Shown: positions 6,478 through 11,255 of the stretch, piece after piece | Layout: every line of letters starts with the position of its first letter | Position numbering within the stretch: the first letter of the stretch is position 1 | Assembly (NCBI GenBank): GCA_910584595.1 | Contig: CAJUBQ010000130.1 | Location: 1 to 11,255 of the forward strand | From: an uncultured Eubacterium sp. | GTDB taxonomy: Bacteria; Bacillota; Clostridia; Lachnospirales; Lachnospiraceae | Direction of reading: 5' to 3' | Length of the DNA stretch: 11,255 nt | Program-made: the position numbers and the translations under genes | Notes under the pieces: generated by a model | The model's database searches: none | What the model was told of the DNA's origin: nothing | Seen by the model: only the letters and a program-made list of their open reading frames with translations

Positions 6478-7123
6478 AGGCGCAATTTTTGATATGGACG
6501 GCCTGCTGTTTGATACAGAACGCATTTATCAGCAGACATGGCAGGAAATCGCCGCAGAAACGGGAGTGAAGCTGGATGGCAGCTTTGTGAAAGCCATTTC
6601 CGGCACAAACGGACGCCATATGTGCAGGGTAATCGAACGGTATTACAAGGTTCCAGATGGAACAGCCATTATGGACGAGTGCATGGGGCGGATCAGGAGA
6701 AAACTGTCTGTCCATGTACCGGTGAAGAAAGGCGTGCACGAGATACTGGATTTTTTTCAGAAAAAGGGAATCCGGATAGCGGTGGCAAGCAGCAGCGATG
6801 TCAGGCAGATTGAATCCAATCTGGAAACAGCAGGCATACGGGGGTATTTTTCTGCTGTCGTCAGCGGAACGGAGGTCAGGCGAGGAAAGCCGGAGCCGGA
6901 TATATTCCTCTGTGCGGCAGAGCGGATTGGCTGCGCTCCGGGCGTGTGCTTTGTGTTTGAGGACAGCGAAAATGGGATAAAAGCGGGCTATGCAGCGGGA
7001 TGCACTACGATTATGATCCCGGACCTGATGGAAGCGTCTTCTGACATTCTGCCGTACTGCGGGAAAATCTGCAGGGATCTTCTGCAGGCTGAACAGGAAA
7101 TAAGCAGGATGCTGAAGGATTAA
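6467..7123 (+). CDS. HAD-superfamily sugar-phosphate phosphatase (beta-PGM-like subfamily)
   Basis: A 218-aa HAD hydrolase with all four motifs. Motif I is FDMDGLLFDTE with nucleophile Asp9 and acid/base Asp11. Motif II is VASSSD with Ser108. Motif III is Lys141 in RGKPEPD, and motif IV is Asp166 in FEDSENG. A helical C1 cap lies between motifs I and II, about residues 17-85. The cap does not show the substrate loop of true beta-phosphoglucomutases, so a phosphatase acting on a sugar or polyol phosphate is favoured. Its start overlaps the symporter's end by 11 nt, with a GCGGAGGA ribosome site about 10 nt upstream. As the last gene of the operon it probably clears dead-end or toxic sugar phosphates, or completes the pathway if the product is a free sugar. 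Family assignment is strong; the substrate is open. Confidence 0.9.
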   Translation: MEYKGAIFDMDGLLFDTERIYQQTWQEIAAETGVKLDGSFVKAISGTNGRHMCRVIERYYKVPDGTAIMDECMGRIRRKLSVHVPVKKGVHEILDFFQKKGIRIAVASSSDVRQIESNLETAGIRGYFSAVVSGTEVRRGKPEPDIFLCAAERIGCAPGVCFVFEDSENGIKAGYAAGCTTIMIPDLMEASSDILPYCGKICRDLLQAEQEISRMLKD

Positions 7124-7227
7124 GAACTGGCAATATTATAACACAGATGGATGAAAGGAAGGGTTTTATTTGTGCCGAACATATGCGCAACATGGAACCT
7201 GTTAAATATAATGCAATCCCTTTCTTA

Positions 7228-7252
7228 CAGGAGCCGCTGGCTGCTCCTGTTT
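7228..7252 (+). terminator. Terminator of the catabolic operon
   Basis: CAGGAGC (7228-7234) pairs with GCTCCTG (7243-7249), with two further inner pairs, and is followed by TTTAT. It is the first stem-loop after the phosphatase stop. The T tract is short, so termination may be incomplete. The rest of 7124-7374 shows no gene. Confidence 0.5.
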
Positions 7253-7374
7253 ATCTGCAGATTTATACCTCTCAAACAATAGGCGCACGATGGATTCCCA
7301 TTCCCCTAAGCTCCATCCGGCCAGAAATTAGAGTTTATTACAGCCTGATTCACATCATTGCTGCGTTAAAATTT

Positions 7375-7540
7375 CTAGAGCGTGTTTGAAAAATCATTCC
7401 CGCGATCTGCACTCCCCACTATGCGGAGAATTTATCCCAAATTTAATCAACGTAGCCCGCTACGACTCATAAATTTGGGATGAATTCTCCACAAAGTGTG
7501 AAGCACATCTCACGGAAAGCATTTTTCAAACACACTCTAG
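7375..7540. mobile_element. 166-bp MITE-like fold-back element
   Basis: The ends CTAGAGCGTGTTTGAAAAAT (7375-7394) and their inverted copy (7521-7540) match at 19 of 20 positions. A second inverted pair, 7425-7445 against 7470-7490, matches at 20 of 21. The centre 7451-7464 is a 6-bp stem with a 2-nt loop. The stretch between the two paired arms is also largely complementary, so the element folds on itself almost end to end. It encodes no protein. The palindromic CTAG at both edges could be a 4-bp target duplication, or contain a TA duplication, as seen with IS5- and IS630-type transposases. It is probably mobilised in trans by such an enzyme. Confidence 0.82.
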
Positions 7541-7632
7541 TCGATGAAACTATATCGAAGTAAGTATAAGCACACGGAATTCCCAAAAGAGATAAAGGAT
7601 GCGACAAAACGGCAGATCGAGTTATTATCCTA

Positions 7633-7661
7633 TTGACTTTAAATATTTTGTCTGATAATAT
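7633..7661 (+). promoter_or_regulatory. Promoter of the TetR gene
   Basis: TTGACT (7633-7638), a 17-nt spacer and TAATAT (7656-7661) are close to the sigma-A consensus. Transcription would start near 7668, which makes ATG 7668 the first transcribed bases and not a usable start. A GCATG-TACTT-GCATG repeat at 7666-7680 overlaps the start point and could be an operator, but this is weak. Confidence 0.7.
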
Positions 7662-7694
7662 GAAAGCATGTACTTGCATGAAGGAGGATTGGAA

Positions 7695-8270
7695 TTGGAT
7701 GAAACAAGTCAGAAAATAATCGACGCAGCAATGACATTAGTCCGCGATAAAGGATACGTTGCAACAACCACGAAAGAGATTGCAAAAGTAGCTGGTGTAA
7801 ATGAGTGCACCCTGTTCCGAAAGTTTGAGAGTAAAAAGGATATTGTTTTACAAGGGGCAAACCAGACAGGCTGGCGGGCGAATGTCACGCCGGAGATTTT
7901 TGAAAATGTAACATGGGATTTGCGCAAAGATTTGGAAATGTTCATGAGGGCATATATTGACAGGATGACGCCGGATTTTGTCAATCTGTCAATCGGTCTG
8001 AGAGCGCCGCAGCTTTATGAGGAAACCAAACAGCTCATTATGAAAGTTCCACAGGCTTTTTTGTCGGCATTTACCGATTATCTGAAAAAGATGTGTGAAA
8101 TGGGAAAAATACCGGAAAAAAATTTTAAGGCGCTGGCATTGACAGTATTTTCAGCAACATTTGGCTATACATTTCTAAAGGCATCGTTCGGAAAAGAGCT
8201 TACAGATGTTGAAAAAGATGAGTACATGAAAGAAAGTGTGCAGATGTTTATAGAAGGAATCAATCAGTAA
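7695..8270 (+). CDS. TetR/AcrR-family transcriptional regulator
   Basis: The product is 191 aa from TTG 7695, a normal TetR length. AAGGAGG at 7681-7687 lies 7 nt before this TTG and after the in-frame ATG 7668, so TTG is the likely start. The N-terminal helix-turn-helix (about residues 24-48) reads TTKEIAKVAGVNECTLFRKFESKKDIV, a textbook TetR motif with the usual FxxKxxI ending. The remaining 140 residues are the variable helical ligand-binding domain and do not identify the ligand. It probably acts as a homodimeric repressor. It has its own strong promoter. The acetolactate synthase genes follow 106 nt downstream on the same strand without a convincing promoter of their own, so it may be cotranscribed with them and control them together with itself. 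No operator dyad could be assigned with confidence. Confidence 0.9.
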   Translation: MDETSQKIIDAAMTLVRDKGYVATTTKEIAKVAGVNECTLFRKFESKKDIVLQGANQTGWRANVTPEIFENVTWDLRKDLEMFMRAYIDRMTPDFVNLSIGLRAPQLYEETKQLIMKVPQAFLSAFTDYLKKMCEMGKIPEKNFKALALTVFSATFGYTFLKASFGKELTDVEKDEYMKESVQMFIEGINQ

Positions 8271-8297
8271 GGTTTCTCGCTGTCAGGTGACAATGCA

Positions 8298-8358
8298 ATA
8301 GGAAACGGCAAGAGTCGTTTCCTATAAAAATAAATACTATGCGTGCAAGCACACGCAT
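8298..8358 (+). promoter_or_regulatory. Two tandem hairpins in the ilvB leader
   Basis: ATAGGAAACG (8298-8307) pairs perfectly with CGTTTCCTAT (8316-8325), followed by AAAAATAAAT and not T residues. A second stem, ATGCGTG (8339-8345) with CACGCAT (8352-8358), ends 9 nt before the GGAGGA ribosome site of ilvB. The leader is too short for a T-box riboswitch, and no leader peptide rich in Ile/Val/Leu codons is seen. The stems may tune translation or partly terminate tetR transcripts. Confidence 0.45.
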
Positions 8359-8376
8359 TAGAAAATGGAGGAAGCT

Positions 8377-10116
8377 ATGAAACGGATTACCGGTGCAGAT
8401 TTATTTGTGAAAGCGTTAAAAGAAGAAGCAGTTGACACATTATTCGCTTATCCGGGAGGACAGGCGATAGATCTGTTTCATGCATTGTATGGGGAAAGAG
8501 AAATAGATGTGATCCTGCCACGTCATGAGCAGGGCTTAATCCATGCGGCAGATGGTTACGCACGTTCTACAGGAAAAGTTGGCGTCTGTCTTGTGACAAG
8601 TGGACCAGGGGCTACGAATCTCGTTACAGGCATTGCTACTTCAAATTATGACAGCGTACCATTAGTATGTTTTACGGGACAGGTGCCGACACATCTTATT
8701 GGGAATGATACTTTTCAGGAAGTGGACTTCGTGGGCATTACAAGAAGTATCTGTAAATATGCCGTAATGGTACGAAAGAGGGAAAATTTGGCAGAAACCA
8801 TCAAAAAGGCATTTTATATTGCAAAGACAGGAAAACCGGGAGTAGTAGTTGTTGATCTGCCAAAGGATGTCCAGAGGGCTTACGGCAGCGATTTTTATCC
8901 GAAGGAAATTATGGTGAGAGGTTATAAGCCAAATACTTCTGTACATATGGGACAGTTAAATAAGGCGCTGGACATCTTGAATCATGCGGTGAAGCCTGTT
9001 TTTCTGATAGGCGGTGGAGTCAATATTGCTCATGCAAATAAAGAAATGACACAGCTTGCAGAGCTGACAGGTGTACCTGTTATGACAACTATCATGGGGA
9101 AAGGGGCAATTCCTACAACGAACAGTTTATATGTTGGCAATATAGGGATTCATGGGAGCTATGCCGCCAATTCAGCGATCAGTAACTGTGATGTTCTTTT
9201 TTCAATAGGAACACGGTTCAATGACCGCATTACGGGGAAAATAGAAGAATTTGCAAAAAATGCAAAGATTATCCATATTGATGTGGATGCGGCATCTATT
9301 TCCCGAAATATTGATGTAGATATTCCTATTGTTGCTGATGCGAAAAAGGCGATCTGCGCTTTGCTTAAAAAGGCAAAGCCGCTCCATATCTCAGAGTGGA
9401 CAGATGAAATCAACCGTTGGAAAAAAGAATATCCGATTGATATGGGGAAAGTCGGTTTGACGCCACAAATGATTATTCAATCCATAAATGAATTGTTTAA
9501 AGATGCGATTGTTGCTACTGATGTTGGCCAAAATCAATTATGGGCAACACAATTTCTTGAGATTGATGAGAATAATCAAATGCTGACATCGGGCGGCTTG
9601 GGAACAATGGGGTATGGTTTTCCCGCTGCAATCGGAGCGAAGCTTGGCAATCCCCATAAGGACGTTATTGTCATATCCGGTGATGGCGGTATGCAGATGA
9701 ATATTCAGGAAATGGCAACTGCGGTTGTTTATGAACTGCCAATTATCATTTGCATACTGAATAACGGATATTTAGGGAATGTGCGGCAGTGGCAGGAAAT
9801 GTTTTATGATAGGCGATATTCGAGTACCTGTATGCGATATCGGAGAAGCTGTGAAATAGGCTGCAACCAACCAGATCATTGTTGTCCGGAGTATACACCG
9901 GATTTTATCGCACTGGCAGAAAGTTATGGTGCAAAAGGAATCCGTGTCACAAAGGAAGAGGATATAAAATCAGCTTTGAACAGTGCAAAACAGAATGCAA
10001 AAACACCTACGGTGATTGAATTTATCATAGACAGGGAAGTCAATGTCATGCCGATTGTTCCGCCGGGAAATTCCCTGAATGACATGATTTTGGAAAGAAA
10101 GGGAAACAGAGAATGA
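8377..10116 (+). CDS. ilvB: Acetolactate synthase, large (catalytic) subunit
   Basis: Start ATG 8377 is preceded by GGAGGA with a 3-nt spacer; the in-frame ATG 8365 overlaps that site, so the shorter 579-aa form is preferred. It condenses two pyruvates to 2-acetolactate, or pyruvate with 2-oxobutyrate to acetohydroxybutyrate, the first shared step of valine, leucine and isoleucine synthesis. Glu51 in RHEQG is the TPP-activating residue. FQEVDFVGIT and RFNDRITGK are AHAS signatures of the FAD-containing anabolic type, and the TPP/Mg motif is GDGG (435-438) with Asn463 in NNGYLG. The partner small subunit is also encoded, which excludes the catabolic AlsS type. Unusual is a cysteine cluster near the C-terminus: Cys485, 492, 496, 502 and 503, just before YTPDF. 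No ilvC, ilvD or leu genes lie within the window. Confidence 0.95.
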   Translation: MKRITGADLFVKALKEEAVDTLFAYPGGQAIDLFHALYGEREIDVILPRHEQGLIHAADGYARSTGKVGVCLVTSGPGATNLVTGIATSNYDSVPLVCFTGQVPTHLIGNDTFQEVDFVGITRSICKYAVMVRKRENLAETIKKAFYIAKTGKPGVVVVDLPKDVQRAYGSDFYPKEIMVRGYKPNTSVHMGQLNKALDILNHAVKPVFLIGGGVNIAHANKEMTQLAELTGVPVMTTIMGKGAIPTTNSLYVGNIGIHGSYAANSAISNCDVLFSIGTRFNDRITGKIEEFAKNAKIIHIDVDAASISRNIDVDIPIVADAKKAICALLKKAKPLHISEWTDEINRWKKEYPIDMGKVGLTPQMIIQSINELFKDAIVATDVGQNQLWATQFLEIDENNQMLTSGGLGTMGYGFPAAIGAKLGNPHKDVIVISGDGGMQMNIQEMATAVVYELPIIICILNNGYLGNVRQWQEMFYDRRYSSTCMRYRRSCEIGCNQPDHCCPEYTPDFIALAESYGAKGIRVTKEEDIKSALNSAKQNAKTPTVIEFIIDREVNVMPIVPPGNSLNDMILERKGNRE

Positions 10117-10613
10117 AAAAAAGATGGATTAGTTTATTTGTTGAAAATGAAGTAGGTGTACTCGCCCGTATCTCAGGTTTGTTTTCTGGAAAGTCCTATA
10201 ATCTGGACAGCCTGACCGTTGGGGTTACCGAGGACAGTACCATATCACGGATGACAATCAGTTTAACAAGCGATGACAGGACTTTTGAGCAGATAAAAAA
10301 ACAGCTTGGCAGAAGTGTTGAGGTAATCAAAGTGGTGGATTATACAGATATACCTATCCACATGAAAGAAATTTTATTTGTTAAGGTGAATCATTGTTCA
10401 GATGCGGACATAACGGAACTGTTTCGCATTTCAAAAGTATTCAAAGCTGCAATGATTGACTATGATGGCGCCACTGTTCTTTTGGAATGCACCCAGACAG
10501 AAAACAGGAATGATGATTTAATAGCTTTGCTGAAAAGAAAGTTTGCAAACAGGATTGAGATTGTAAGGGGAGGAAGTGTTGCGGTTGAAGCAGTTCGTAT
10601 GTCTGAAAGATGA
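10113..10613 (+). CDS. ilvN: Acetolactate synthase, small (regulatory) subunit
   Basis: A 166-aa protein, the usual length. Residues about 3-78 form an ACT domain: WISLFVENEVGVLARISGLF, then the conserved NLDSLTVGVTED, then SRMTISL. The C-terminal half (about 84-160) is the second small-subunit domain, with KVNHCSDADITELFR near its start. It binds the catalytic subunit, raises its activity and confers feedback inhibition by valine or another branched-chain amino acid. Its ATG overlaps the ilvB stop as ATGA, so translation is coupled and the subunits are made in step; AAAGGGA inside the ilvB end serves as ribosome site. The ilvN and ilvH names are used interchangeably for this family in Firmicutes. 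Confidence 0.93.
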   Translation: MKKRWISLFVENEVGVLARISGLFSGKSYNLDSLTVGVTEDSTISRMTISLTSDDRTFEQIKKQLGRSVEVIKVVDYTDIPIHMKEILFVKVNHCSDADITELFRISKVFKAAMIDYDGATVLLECTQTENRNDDLIALLKRKFANRIEIVRGGSVAVEAVRMSER

Positions 10614-10723
10614 TGAAAGCATCAAAACATATTTGTTTTAATCTGAAGTGGAGTTTTGACAGCGCTCCCGGAAAGCTTCAGCTATTAAGAAAGGATTCCT
10701 GCTACAACGCAGTTCATTTTTAG
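10613..10723 (+). CDS. Possible 36-aa small protein overlapping the ilvN stop
   Basis: The last base of the ilvN stop TGA is the A of ATG 10613, giving a TGATG overlap typical of coupled translation. The frame stays open for 36 codons to TAG 10721-10723. The peptide starts MKASKHICFNLKW, is basic with two cysteines, and has no membrane span. No ribosome site other than the coupling geometry is seen, and I recognise no homologue. Its end overlaps the left arm of a hairpin that may terminate the ilvBN transcript. It may be a genuine small ORF or chance; evidence is geometry only. Confidence 0.25.
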   Translation: MKASKHICFNLKWSFDSAPGKLQLLRKDSCYNAVHF

Positions 10724-10741
10724 ACAGGGTTGCGTTGCAGC
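10701..10741 (+). terminator. Hairpin downstream of ilvBN, probable terminator
   Basis: GCTACAACGCA (10701-10711) pairs with TGCGTTGCAGC (10731-10741) apart from one A-C mismatch. It is followed by TTGTTGTGT. It is the first sizeable stem after ilvN. The tail is T-rich but interrupted, so efficiency is uncertain. Confidence 0.45.
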
Positions 10742-10818
10742 TTGTTGTGTCACAGTAAAAATAAACTTCCTGCTTTGCAGGGGGAGGGAATCATTTATGT
10801 TTTAGGTACTTAAAAGCT

Positions 10819-10858
10819 CAGAATTGTAAATATATCCCCATATAGTTTGATAATTCTG
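10819..10858. other. AT-rich hairpin in the region after ilvBN
   Basis: CAGAATT (10819-10825) pairs with AATTCTG (10852-10858). Inside, AAATATAT and ATATA-G-TTT pair around CCCC. It belongs to no recognised gene and has no T tract. The surrounding 10724-11056 region contains no intact gene. Confidence 0.4.
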
Positions 10859-10863
10859 GAAAT

Positions 10864-11001
10864 TTAACCTCCCTTTGCCAGTGGAACAGCTATACGCTTT
10901 AGGACAATAAAGTGTCTTGAAAATAATGCAGATACACCTACAGTAAAACTACAAAATACATTTGCATTCCATACTTTTAAACGCTGTATATCGCCTGTAT
11001 T
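10864..11001 (-). pseudogene. Possible C-terminal gene remnant
   Basis: On the minus strand a 45-codon frame with no start codon of good quality ends at 10864. Its last part reads FTVGVSALFSRHFIVLKRI and then AVPLAKGG, a hydrophobic-then-basic pattern that looks more like a protein tail than random translation. An in-frame stop lies just upstream. No family was recognised. It may be debris of the same decayed sequence as the GC-rich frame further right. Confidence 0.22.
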
Positions 11002-11056
11002 TCAATATTACATCCATACCCCCCATAGGCGCGAACTTAAACGGAAATGCAACAAT

Positions 11057-11254
11057 TTACAAAAAACGTTGCGTACTGGCCATGCGAACGCTGGATGGGA
11101 GGCGTTGGCCTGTCTGTTTGTGACTTTTCCAGAATGTAAGAAGTTCTAGGCATTCTGCTTCCAGACTATGGAACCGGACGGACGCAACGCCTAGTTCGCT
11201 CTGGCTGCCGCCAGCAGCTAAAGGCGCCGCTTCGGCTTTGCCGCCTGCGTATCG
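11057..11254 (-). CDS. Partial open frame entering from the right edge
   Basis: A minus-strand frame is open from the window edge for 65 codons to TAA at 11057-11059. The edge end is GC- and Ala/Gly-rich (RYAGGKAEAAPLAAGG), followed by SVRFHSLEAECLELLTFWK and ending in RMASTQRFL. Composition is clearly richer in G+C than the neighbouring ilv genes. I do not recognise a conserved domain, and the frame may be a translated repeat or mobile-element fragment rather than a gene. Confidence 0.25.
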   Translation of the reverse strand, partial: RYAGGKAEAAPLAAGGSQSELGVASVRFHSLEAECLELLTFWKSHKQTGQRLPSSVRMASTQRFL

Positions 11255-11255
11255 G

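Noticed and set aside
7147..7389. 80-codon plus-strand frame after the phosphatase gene
   Set aside because: It contains the operon terminator and runs into the end of the fold-back element; no family features.
8271..8376. T-box or leader-peptide attenuator for ilvBN
   Set aside because: Only 106 nt are available, no T-box sequence is present, and no short ORF rich in branched-chain codons is found.
11030..11070. Group II intron 5' end (GCGCGAAC)
   Set aside because: The expected GUGYG start and downstream domain structure could not be matched, and no reverse-transcriptase frame is visible.

Overview
The window looks like chromosome from a gut-type Clostridia, most likely Lachnospiraceae. 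The reasons are strong AAAGGAG/GGAGG ribosome sites, AT-rich promoters, a clostridial-style acetolactate synthase with a cysteine-rich insert, and a GPH-type sugar symporter. No 16S, tRNA or other taxonomic marker is present, so the assignment rests on style and protein family only.

Layout. (1) Positions 1-1300 are a decayed accessory stretch. It holds an array of about six short repeats in both orientations (1-146), a stem-loop terminator, a LytTR-type response-regulator receiver domain cut off before its DNA-binding half, an orphan 58-codon ORF with a very good ribosome site, and a membrane-protein remnant. (2) Positions 1336-7252 are a compact sugar or sugar-alcohol catabolic locus. A ROK repressor on the minus strand diverges from a four-gene plus-strand operon: SDR polyol/ketose dehydrogenase, FGGY carbohydrate kinase, GPH cation symporter and HAD sugar-phosphate phosphatase. 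The divergent intergenic region carries two near-identical 26-bp operator candidates in opposite orientation, each just downstream of a promoter -10 box. This predicts simultaneous repression of the operon and autorepression of the regulator. (3) Positions 7375-7540 are a 166-bp fold-back (MITE-like) element. (4) Positions 7633-10613 hold a TetR/AcrR regulator with a consensus promoter and a probable TTG start, followed by the acetolactate synthase pair ilvB-ilvN, which share a 4-bp overlap. (5) Positions 10613-11255 contain a 36-aa ORF overlapping the ilvN stop, several hairpins, and apparent gene debris reading on the minus strand up to the window edge.

How the genes work together. The symporter would import a sugar alcohol or ketose. 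The SDR would interconvert polyol and ketose with NAD(H), the FGGY kinase would phosphorylate the ketose, and the HAD enzyme would dephosphorylate off-pathway or excess sugar phosphate. The ROK protein would sense an intermediate and release the promoter. The substrate cannot be read from the sequence; D-arabitol, xylitol, sorbitol or a related polyol are candidates by analogy. The ilvBN pair makes acetolactate or acetohydroxybutyrate from pyruvate. It stands here without ilvC, ilvD or leu genes, next to a TetR that may control it.
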